A DNA stretch of 64,000 nucleotides from Heloderma charlesbogerti (taxonomy: Eukaryota; Chordata; Lepidosauria; Squamata; Helodermatidae). Shown one piece after another: positions 25,985 to 37,900 of the stretch. The notes beneath the pieces are model-generated. The model saw nothing but the letters and a program-made list of their open reading frames with translations. It had not been told where the DNA came from and ran no database searches. The first letter of the stretch is position 1, and each line of letters starts with the position of its first letter. The stretch is taken from the NCBI GenBank assembly GCA_026122225.1, contig JANEZZ010001566.1, positions 286,001-350,000 on the forward strand, read 5' to 3'. The position numbers and the translations under genes are program-made.

Positions 25985-28900
25985 CCACTGGCTGTCCTTC
26001 CTGAATGGTTAGTGCCCCACTTTTGTCAAACCCCTTGAATTACAGCTGACAGTCCTGACTTCGCTCCCATCTGGGTGTGTTTCCTTTCAACTTCAATGTG
26101 GTGGTGTAGAGAGGCCAACTGCCAAAACAGTTATCCTTGTTCCAATATTTCTGGCCCTGACTGTAGAAGCACCTTTTAATATCCTTACTGCATACTTTGA
26201 ATTCTAAATGTTCCTTTCAAAAATTGAAACATACTTACCTCTTTGGAGGTTCACTGTAACAATATTGCACTTGTCAGACAAGTGCAAAGCAGCCTCATCC
26301 AATATTATTCTATAGCAGGAAGTAAAAAAATGAGAAAAGAACTGCAAATTACGTGTTTACAAGTACACAAGCAAAAGATGTTCTAAATCCATCTTACTAG
26401 AGACTATGAATCTAATTCTCCTTGTCCCAGCTTTGCCTCAAGTTACTGACTGGTTCTGGTAACTCTGGCAATGATGGCAGCGTCAAGATTGGCGACCTAC
26501 GCAGTCTAGACTGCCCCTCCACTCTAAAAACATGTTTTATGAGGACTCCTCAGTAGTAGTTCTCTGCTGAAAAAAATCTCATGGGATTACCAAGGTAAAT
26601 TTTAATAGAGACTGAGCTGTTTTCGATCCATGTGTTTTTTTCTTCTACCTCTACCCACATTTCTTTTCCCCATGAACCAAAAGGAAGGGAAGGAGAAGGT
26701 TTAGGCAAAAAAAAACTATTTATGTATTCATTCATGTTTCCAGCCCAGCCTATTCTTGAAGGCCATCGCAGATGTTAAAAACAGGAATGTAAAAGCCATG
26801 TGAACATCCCATACCTTTCCTTTGATGTTTACTTAGCAATTTGCTGTGCCAATTCCAGCCCCATGCTTTTTAGAAATGGGAAGTTCAAAAAGCAGTTGAC
26901 GTTTACCAAAGAGAGCTGCTAGAGAGAATAAGCCCCTTCCCTTCCCAACCCCAAAGATGTACTCATGCTAGCTCTTGTGGGTGCATTACACCGACTCCTG
27001 AATCATGGCTCTAATAAATTAAAATCAATTAAGGGAGCAATCCTATGGCATCAAGACTGGTGACCTACCAATCTAGTCTAGTCAGCGGCTAGACGGCCAT
27101 AGGATACATGGCTTTCCGGGTACCCACCTCAAAGCACGCTCCGAGGTCGGTTCCTGGAGAACCGACCTTCCCCCCTTCTACACTGCCTCACAGGTAGCAT
27201 GGAATGGCCCCGTGCTCGGAAGAGGAGCATGCAACGGCCCAAACGGTGGGTTCTGGGGTAGGGATGGCGGAAATGCCGGTACAACGCATCCTACATGTTG
27301 TCCAGCAGCCTCCCCTGCTCCACCTTCCTGCAGCTAGACAGCCAAAATTGTCTAGCCGCAAATGCAGGGCAGGAGAAGCACGGAGGGAACAATCCCCTCC
27401 GTGCTTCTTCTGCCCTGCATTGGATAGGCGGTTGCCTCCAAGTTTGGAGGCAGCCGCCCATCCCCATAGGATTGCACCCTAAATTAAGGTAATCACCTGA
27501 TTACACATCCCAAGAGCCTTAAATCATTGTCACAAGATAAACAGATAAAACTTTGTTAAAAACTAATATCCCAGCCGCAGACCTAGTTTTACAATATTTT
27601 CATAAGCACTGAAAGAAAGGTTAAGTGAGGGGTTTGTTAAACTTTTCAAACTTTACCTGAGAGTAGAAGATGATTTATCTAATGCCACGCTACTTGAGAT
27701 GCTAAATGTTTCAACGGTAAGAAGTGATCTAGTTGGCAAAAATAGAGGTCTGCCAAAAAACCAAATACAAAAATATTATTCCCATCACACCTTGTAAGAA
27801 AGTGTTTCAGAATTTCAAGTCACCACAGATAAACTTGCAAAGTTGAAACGTAAAGCAAATGGTTTGATACAACAATTGCCACAACAGGCTGATGTAAATA
27901 CATTACTCATTTAACTTACCTATAATTCAGAGCACAACTCCAGAGATGGACGTGAAATGTTGTAACAGAGGCTGGAGGATTATATCCCAACACAGGCTCA
28001 TCAGAAATGTTCAAAAAATACAAAATCTACAATTACAAAAGCGTAAAAATAGCCCCCTGTATTCTAATCAAGTAACATCAGCTCTGAAGTCATTCATGCA
28101 CTTCACAAAATACGCTAGCAGTCAGGAAAATGGCCAGACAATTAAATACGTCTTACATTGTGAGTGGAAACATTCTATGCTAGGGACAGTATCCAATGGT
28201 GTCTTTGTGCCCCCTCTAATTCTGTTGCACCCCAATGATTACCACTGTTGTGGAACAGAGATTTAGCGCTTCTGGGGGAACCAGAAACAAGTGAAAACAC
28301 TCATTTCTGGAACTAGGCAGGTCAGCAAAGCTCGCATAAGGGAGCTGTCAACCTGTCCCAATCCAGAAGTGAGTGTTTCCACTTGTTTCAGGGCTTCCTC
28401 AAGGAAATATTAACTCGCTGTTGCACAAGCGGTGGGTCCAGCCTGCACAAGAGAATCAGCAGGACCCACCATTTGTGCAACAGAATTGGGGGGGTGCAAC
28501 AGAATCTGCAGGGGTGTACTGCCCAAGATCCCACCTGATCTCAACAGGGATATCATTCCACTTGGTGGACATCATAATGGAGAAGGTCCTCCTCCACACC
28601 ACAGCCAAGTGAACATTAGTAGGTCGTGGTACAGTAACCAAGGCCTTCCCCCTCAGAAAGTAAAGGCCAGGACAACCTGTATGAGAGAAGGCCGTCTCTT
28701 AGATAATCAGACCCTGAACTGTTTAGGGCCTTATAAACCAGCAGTAACACCTTTAACATGGCTCTGCAGCTAATTGGCAGCCAGTACAGACCTTTCTGCA
28801 TAGGAGTCATACTGGTGCCGTAGGAAGCTCCACTGAGCAATCCAGCTGCCACATTCTGCATTAGCTGCAGGTTCTGAACCAATCTCAAGGGCAGCCCCAC

Positions 28901-31900
28901 ATAAAGCACATTACAACAGTTCAATCCTAAGGTTATCAGTGCACAGACCATTGAGCTTACAGGACCTCAAATACACAGATACTTTGGCTTGGACCCTGAA
29001 ATGTTTTGCATGGGTGTCCCATCCCACTGCCCCATCACATGCCATTCAGAGAGCTTCGGCTATTGGGCGGTATAGAAATGAAATAAATAAATAAATAAAA
29101 TAATTCTCGAGTGCCCCTGACTGCACTTGAGTGGTTTTGGGGGAGGCACGGGAGGATGCTGGGGGTGAGGGGGGAGTGAGTCCAGTTGTGCAAACAGAAC
29201 TCCACTTATCTTTCTTTGGACTCAACTCTTTGCTAGGGCATATAACAGCTTCTCTAAAGTTGCAGATGGTAACTTTATGCACTGCTGATTTTAAAAGAGT
29301 TTTTGAAAATAATGAGGAAGGTGGGTTAGCAGGAACAAAGGACAAATAGCTTGAAGAATTTAATATTTATGAACAATTTTATCCCAATGTATCTTTTAAA
29401 ACAACAGGTTTTGTTTTAAAATCTGACTGTGCGTCTTCTATATTTTTACTATACATTCCCCCTTAAAAACATAAATGATCACATTTTAAACAACAAGTCA
29501 TCTGAGAAGGCAACTGTTTATCGAAATAATGCAATCTTTCATTTAGAAGAGTGGTTGAGTTCAATATTATGCATCTCCCAAGACAGCAAGTATAACATAG
29601 CATCATCTGTTTGGGGGCAGGACAGGAGAAAAATCCTGGATCTGTTCAGTACAGTACATCCAGTTCCAATTCACCAAGACAAAATTGGAGCGTATTTTGG
29701 GTGTGGGATGTAAGGATTCACCAATGACAATGGGTAGAATCCAATGCTGCCCTTGCACGGGTGGTCCAGACATGCAGCTGGTGGCCACGATGTAGTGCTT
29801 CCAGGGGGAAGCACCGCAACGAGCGGAAATGCTTGTTTCTGGAAGGGGCATGATCTGCCCCTTCTGGAAACTAGAATTTCTGCTCATTTCAGTGCTTCCC
29901 CCCAGAAGTGCTACATCGCGGCCGCTAGCGGTAGTGGCTGCACGCTGCTGCTGGCATGCCTGGGCCACCCACACAAGGGCGGCATTGGATTCTACCCATT
30001 GACTCCAGCCAGCTATTCTCACCAACCAGGACATTCCACAAAGATTGCATTTCTCTTTTCCAACTGACGCTCAACATTCCATAGCTACTGCGCATGCTCT
30101 GTGCTCATGGGGCTATTTTTTGTGTGTGTGTGTTTTTAATGTTTTGTACTTCTGCAAAACTGGGAGTTCCTCCCTCTTCTTCCTTGGTGGTCTTATTTTG
30201 GTCCCTATCTTGTCACCACTCACCACTTGAGTTTGCTATTAGAGGGCATTATCAGTAATAAAGACAACATTGGGGAAATTAGCATACCTGTTCGTACCAG
30301 CTTAAACCTGAAGGAAGTACTCTATGCTGCAGAGTGGCTCCTCTTACCCCAACAGCGACTAAAAACTCCTACAAAACCAAGTAAGTTTGTGTAGTCAAAT
30401 ATTTTGAGTTTATAAACGTATAGCTTTGAAAGAAAGGCTTTTATTCTGTCCCTGTCACTAATCATATTTAGCATTTCAGTATCGTAACATTACTTAAATG
30501 AACTCCAGATTGTAGGTTCAAAGGATATGCTTTAAAGAACAACTTTCACTGGAAGGACCTACTCTGCATAAATCCAGTGAATCAGGTACTGGAGCCTTCA
30601 ATGCCCTGCTGTGACCAATTTGCAAGCAGATTGCTCATATATGCACAGACTTTGATGCCATAGTTTTAACAGGGCGAATGATGAATGTAGCTAGACAATT
30701 GCTTTGTCAAATTTTAATGCATACTTTTCAGCTTGATCAACCAGAGGATGTGGACAAGTTTAACATCCACTTCCTATTCTCTAGATCCTTGCCCATTATA
30801 GTTATCAAAAGCATCCAGGGTGAAGCTGAAGGCCTCACTTTGTGAGGTCATAGCCCTAAAAAGCCACTAAAAATACCTTAAACAAACAAAACAAACTAGA
30901 AACATGATCAATAGCCTTGAGCTTTATTGTAATAGTGAACTTCGCTACCTGAAATGGAACAAATACTGCCAAGAAAGGGTTGGATGTCATAATGAACTTA
31001 ATAAGTCTAATAAGTTTAGAGTATACAATCCTATGGCCCCTAGTCAGCAGCTAGATGGCCATAGGATTGGTCGGTTCACGGGAACTGACCTCAGAGCCCG
31101 CGCTCCGAGTTCAGTTCTCAGAGAACCGACCTGCACCCCATCCCCCGCTGCCTCATAGGCAGCATAGATTGGCCCCACGCTTGGAAGAGCAGCATGGAGT
31201 GGGGCAAATGGGGCATTCCTGGGAGCGGGGAGGTCAGAAGTACCACCAATACGACACTTTTTATGTGTCATCCGTCCTCCCCTCCCCACACTCCAAGGTC
31301 CCGTGGCTAGACAGTCAAAATCGCCTGTCTAGCCGGGAAAGCAGGCTGGCAGAAGCCCAGAGGAGATGCGCTTCTCACCATTCCTCCCGCCCTGCAGTGG
31401 GTCAGCGGTCACCCCCAGGTTCGGAGGCAACCATCGATCCCCATAGGATTGCTCTCTTAATAAGCCAAGGTGTAAGCAGCCAAGAATGAGCTTTGGGTCT
31501 GCACTAGTTCCTCCCCCTGATCAGCTTTGGCTCAAATCCTGGTGAACAAGCACACATTAAAGCATGGCTTCACAATTCGGGTGAAACAGAAAAATATGCG
31601 GTTTAAAGACAGGGTGGGTAACTTTTTCCCCTCCAAGGGATAAAAGTGGTAATGGGTGGCCACGCTCACTCACATACACACACCCCAGGACAGAAGCAGT
31701 GTAGTTATTTGCAGCAGGGAAACTGAAATCCTGATGAGGATTGCTAGGGTAAGGCAAGGTCTGAGCCTCTCCCTCCCTTCTCTGGCAATTCTGATTAAAA
31801 AATGGAAAGCATGGAAATATTTAAGGAAGCATAGCATTTAGAACAGTCATTGTCCAGTGAAAACAGTGTGTTTCACTGCTGAAAGACAATCTTTAAACAA

Positions 31901-34900
31901 GATTCCTTAAAACAGATTTGAATCCTAACCTAAAGAGTCACACATTTCAGTACCAAATGAAACCAATATTTTACATCTTAAATAACTGTGTTCGAAGTAC
32001 AAATTAAAATCTAGCTAAGAGCTTTGGAGATAGGGATGAATTCATGTAAATGCTTTTATGAGGAATAGATAAAAGAAATTACTTTCTAAATAACAAACCT
32101 TCGTATTGGTCTCTGACTTATTTGACTGTATCTTAACTGCAACAGACAACATGCTTAAGCAGTCCACTCCTACACAATCTGAAGCTCTACTGAGACCTTC
32201 TTCTTCTGAAAAATAGATGGTAGGTTCTAACCAGTGAGGATGTGTTGCATTTGGTAGTCTTATTTCAGTTGGAGACACGACCCCTTCCACTACACCTGCA
32301 GAAAGATAGCTTTATATAGTTAGACAGTCCTTCAAGTTAACTTGGAATTTAAGAAATGTTTTACTCTAAAACTGGCCAAGGTCTGGTTTAAATTCAAGAC
32401 AGCTATATCCTGTCATGTAAAACTGCAGGGAATATTTCTAAAAATCTATTTATGTAAATTTTACAGCTTGCCAATGACCAGCAATTTTACTGCATATTAA
32501 CAAAAGAAATCAGAAAAAAACTAACAAATGTTTAGAGCAGTGCACTTCAGTTGATGTTCTCTTCTGGGCCCACAAAAAAGTCCAGCACCATTTTCTTACC
32601 ATCTGAATGGTTAAGAGATGGTTTTGCAGCTGTGGAGGTATCTGTATCTATCTGTATGTAAATTCTCTATGTAAATTCTGAATTGGCCCCTTCACCCTCT
32701 TGTTATGGGCACAAGCACCATGACTATGCCCCTGGCTATCCCATGAGAACCAAAGTTCTGATACCTTGTTCTAGTTAGTTTGTCATGGTATACAACTGGA
32801 TTCATATACTGGAATGGAAAGAAACCAATGATTTCAAAGATCTTACTCCTGAATATAAGAGCACTGCTACCAGAGGCCTGAGAAAAGTAATTAGACAAAT
32901 TCATGGAGGAAAGATCAACCAACAATTGTTAGCCAGGATAATCAGCTCAGCTACAGAAGTTTCCCAAACTGAGGCACTGCGCAGGCACAGAGCCCTAAAT
33001 GTGATGCACAGAGACCATGAAGAAGAGTCTCCATGTTCAGAAGAAGTATAACTTTAAATACCTGTTGATGGGACACATGTAATTGGATGTGGTCACTGCC
33101 TTTGTGCCCTGTCTATAATCTTCCCAGAAGAATCTGGGAAGATAGAGTTAAAAGCAGACTGCTGAACTGGATAGGCCTTTAGTCCCAAACAGTGGCATTA
33201 CTAGTTTTTCAGTTGGGGAAACCAATCTGGAATATGGAGTAGCTTCTGACAGCCCTTCAACTTTCAAGACCCACAAATCCTTTTCCAATCTCTGTCAAGG
33301 TATTTTATGACTCCACTAGATTACTGAAGGCATACACTCTCCCCTACTTCACTACCCACTTTTTCAGAGATCTGAACCCAAAGTTATACCTACATTGACA
33401 TTTGGGTTTCATACCTTGATGATATAAGCTGAGACTGCTAGAATGGAGACAGATATAATGCTTGTCTTCAAAACCTTCATACTTTGTCACACAGAACAAT
33501 GAACCACTACTGAACTCAAACCAAAATTCTCCATGTTTGTCTTCAGATACACTCCCATCATCCTGCTACAGAAAGATTAATAAAGGCATATCAATGCCAT
33601 GTACATTTGGTGGTTTGGGACTCAGCAAGAGCATACAGAGATTGTATTATTCCTGACAACATCTGACTGCTTAATCTACACCATATTTAAAGCAACCCCT
33701 TTTTTAAAAAAACAACCACCTAACTTACTACCAAAGCTCAGCATACTGAAATAGTAGCTTATACACTATAGCAAACACAAGAATTCTAGTTCAAGCAATG
33801 CTAGGTTTTCCCCAAGCTACAAGACTCACCTTTATATCTGTGAATATCGACACTAATCCATGGTTAATATTCAAAAGAACTGAGAGAAAATTCTGTGTGT
33901 TTCTATTCTGGGATTCAATTTTTTTCTTTCTCCGTGAACAGTAGTTTGGATCAAGAGTAGAATAATATTGTAATGTTTCCTCCTCAGAGCCACTCTCATC
34001 ATCTACAACAACAATTAAATATTTAACCATGTATATAAACAGCTTAGCAAAGGAAATCTAGATAATTTTATTATTAAAGTAACCAGATTTAAAATGTGCC
34101 CTTTGGGGGAGTAAGTAACTCTTTTATGTATAGAGTGTTCCTTTACTGATTCAGCAGCTTCTGCTGATTTAAATACACTACCGCTTAACATACTCACACC
34201 ACCAAATACTTGGACTCTCTTATCTTTAACCCAGAAATTTTAGAAGAGTTATACAGAACATTACCGTAGTGAATGGTAGATTTGAATTGGTTAAAACTGT
34301 CTTTACTAAAGGTGTGGATCAGCTGGCTGGCCACTGAAAGTCCAACACCATAAGAAATATTTTCAAATGTTTCTACAGGAGATGGAGCTGTGGGTTCCCA
34401 TAATAATAAGTCATTACTGATCCTAGGAAGAAAGAAAAAATGCCAATATTAGTCATCTGAACATGGAAGAACTTGGGAGGGGGGTAATAAATCAGAACAG
34501 CAAGGTCAAGTCTGTGAAGTGGAAAACCGCATCGATATTGTACTTAAGAATTACCGAGTTGGGTCTAGATTTGACCTACTGCCATAAGAAGGGTTCATTC
34601 CATTGGCAGCGGGAACTGGGATCTTGCAGAGCCTCACCACTGGAGGAAGGGGCAGTTTTTCTGATTCCTCCTTCCCCCTGCAAATCCCAGCAACATCTCA
34701 CACACTATTCTGGAAGGTTCCCAACCCTCCAGACCATATTTTCAAGGCTACAGTAGGCTGCGGGGGAGGGCAAATTGGCAAAAATACCCTCGCCCTGCCT
34801 TCTGCCCAGAGGATCATCCCATATGCAGAGTCCCACTTTGTGCAACTCTGGATCCAACCCACTGTATTTTTTAATTAATCAGAAGTAGTCTAGAACATCT

Positions 34901-37900
34901 AAACGCACAAAGGTTGGTGTCATGAAGTCCCACCAATTATTGTGCATCATATGCATTTGGGGAGAAGAAAGCATAACCTGGAGAGGGAAAAGAATAGTAG
35001 CCACAGTGGCCAAAGCAATACACTATTAGACATGGGGTTCCACAGGGCTCTATTTTATCCCCTATGCTGTTTAACATCTACATGAAACCGCTGGGGGAGG
35101 TTATCCGGAGGTGTGGGCTGAGGTGCCATCAATATGCGGATGACACCCAGCTCTACCTCTCTTTCTCATCAAAACCAGGTGAGGCAGTGGCTGTTCTGAA
35201 TCAGGGCCTGAGCACGGTAATGGACTGGATGAGGGCTAATAAACTGAAACTCAATCCAGACAACACAGAGGTACTGTTAGTGGGTGGTTCGTCTGCCCGG
35301 CTAGGTGATATTCAACCTGTTCTGGAGGGGGTTGCACTCCCCCTAAAGGATCAGGTTCATGGTTTGGGGGTGCTCTTGGATCCTGAACTGTCACTTGAGG
35401 CACAGGTGAACTCAGTGGCATGGAGCACTTTTTATCAGCTTAGGCTGGTATACCAACTACGCCCTTATCTGGACAGAGATAGCCTAACTACAGTGATCCA
35501 TGCTCTGATAACTTCTCGTCTGGATTACTGCAATGCGTTATACGTGGGGCTGCCTTTGAAAATGGTCCAGAAACTTCAGCTGGTCCAAAATAGGGCAGCA
35601 AGATTGTTAACAGGGACTGGCCTGCGAGCTCATATTACGCTAGTACTTTTCCAGCTGCACTGGCTGCCAGTCCATTTCCGGGCCCGATTCAAAGTGCTGG
35701 TGTTAACATTTAAAGCCCTTAACAGCTTGGGGCCAGGTTACCTGAAGGATTGCCTCCTCCCATATGTGCCTGCCCGGACCTTAAGATCATCAGCAGCAGC
35801 CCTTCTCCGTGAGCCCCTGCCAAAGGAAGTGAGGCGGGTGGCTACTAGGAGGAGGGCTTTTTCTGTTGTGGCACCCCGGCTCTGGTATGAGCTCCCTAGT
35901 GAGGTTCGCCTGGCGCCTACATTGTACTCCTTTCGGTGCCAGGTGAAGACCTTTTTATTTTCCCAGGCATTTTAGCATTTTAGCTTTCTAAATTTTTATC
36001 TTTGCTGTTTTAAATCTGTATTTTAAACTCCTGTACTGCTGCTAGGTTTTATTGTGGTTGTATTGTTATATTGTGGTTTTAATGTTCTATATATTTTAAA
36101 TTGATTTATTGTGTGCTGTTTGATTTTAATTTTTGAGAACCGCCCAGAGAGCTTCGGCTATCAGGCGGTATAGAAATGAAATGAAATAATAAATAAATAT
36201 TAGAATTCTATTCACCCTGAAAGTGCAAATATCTAAAATACTTCTTCAGAGGCAACTCAAGCAGAATATATGCTTGAAAATGTTTATAGTTCTTTACAAA
36301 GACGATAGGGTACAAGTGTTGACCATAATACAGTGAGCTACGAATGGGCTTGTGCATATTCTGCAGAATTTCCAATGTTTTGTTCTTTGAAAAGCAAGCC
36401 CTGCTCTCACACGACAGTCTGCTTTTACAATCCCCTATGTTTCAAAAGTTGTTTGTCATGCAATATGGTGAGGGAGGAAGGCTTTTTGTTCAGGGGACAA
36501 GGGGGAGAATCAAAAGCCACGCTGCGAACACCAAGTTAGTTATGTGGTCCTCTCCAATGCTGTCATTCTAAGGTGGTTTGACATTTAATGAGTAGGTTCA
36601 CATGTAATGCTAAGCCACCATGGATAAATTAACTGGTGGGGCTTCATGGCATATGCTGGCCACCATTTTGAATATGTATGCCATGGTGCATGTGCTGTAG
36701 CTTGTCATCTTATGTGAATCAAGGCTGTATGGGTTGATTAACCCTCGCATAACCCACGCCACCCGGGTTCGCACAACATGACAAGCCATGGCACTGGCCC
36801 ACCACAGCTTGCATTTTCAAAATGGTGGCTGGCGTGCACCACAAAACCTTGCAGATTAATTAACCCATGGTGGCTTAGCATTACATGTCAATCAGCCCAT
36901 CCTAAAAACAATTGACAGGTTGTCCAGAAACACATGGTTGTATCTAGAGTTCAGAGTTCTCAGTTTCCAGCTCCCCCTTCCCTCTACAGCCCCTGAAAAT
37001 CTGCTTTGGAGGGTTGGGAATCCTCTGGAGCAACGCAGGGGGGAGTTGCAGGGGGAAAACAGATGAAAATAGTCCCTTCCCATCCCTGCTGCTTCCATTC
37101 ACAGAAGGCTTCCAATGGAACCAAGCCATATTTCTTACTATCCATGAAGACTAGTGCTTATACTTGCCTATTGTAAAGCTTCTCATAAAAACTCTTGCTT
37201 GGTAACGTTAAATACACATTAGGTAACATGAGTTCCAGTACATAATGAGAGTTGCCAATTGCTTTATCCTGAAACTCTGTCATCTCCATTGCATCTCCTG
37301 GCATCACCATCTAGAAATAAAACAACAGCTCAGTTGGACAGAATAAAATACAAAAGAGAAGCATCTTTCATTAAACCAGAACCACAAATACAAATGTGAG
37401 ATCCATATTCAGTTTTAGCATGACACCCTTCAAGAAGCATTCTACGCATACCCTGAAATAATCAATCTAAAACTGTTACATTACAACAAGTAATGTTGCT
37501 ATTTGACCCCTCTCAACCAATGTACACATTTGAGATACTAATGGCTACTAGACTATTCTACATCTGAAGATCTTGAGCCATACTTTTTTGTTGTTAACAG
37601 TTTTAGATTCTCTCATTTTCCAATACAAAACAATCAGTAAACCCTTCCCCTCCCCTTCTTGCCCACCCCCCTCCTCCAATCTCTCCCCTTTAGGTTTCCC
37701 ACTCCCTTTTCATATCGTCCTGTACTTAATAAGTAAAGGCTTCATGTCTAAAATAAAAGGGTTGTGTCAAGAATGCTCTTTGCTGGCCTGCACTGGTTTT
37801 GTGGTGGATCAAATTATTATAATTCAAGAATATTTCCCCGTATTAATTGGAATTTATTTATTTTTAGTAATTTGGTGTAAGAGACCTTTTCATGGGCAGC

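Larger units (their letters stand above)
24490..26163 (-). mobile_element. Tc1-like DNA transposon, 1,674 bp, inactivated
   Basis: It is bounded by inverted CAGTCAGGGCCAGAAATATT ends and flanked by TA on both sides (24488-24489, 26164-26165), the Tc1/mariner target duplication. The inverted repeats are about 225 bp long, differ at only about ten sites, and enclose one transposase gene on the minus strand. It sits in ATG2B intron 26, ending 75 bases from exon 26. This layout matches long-IR Tc1-like elements of fish and reptiles. Confidence 0.95.

Noticed and set aside
25475..26012. Plus-strand frames over the Tc1-like element
   Set aside because: Antisense of the transposase and its terminal repeat; the VCVCVC run is the GT microsatellite.
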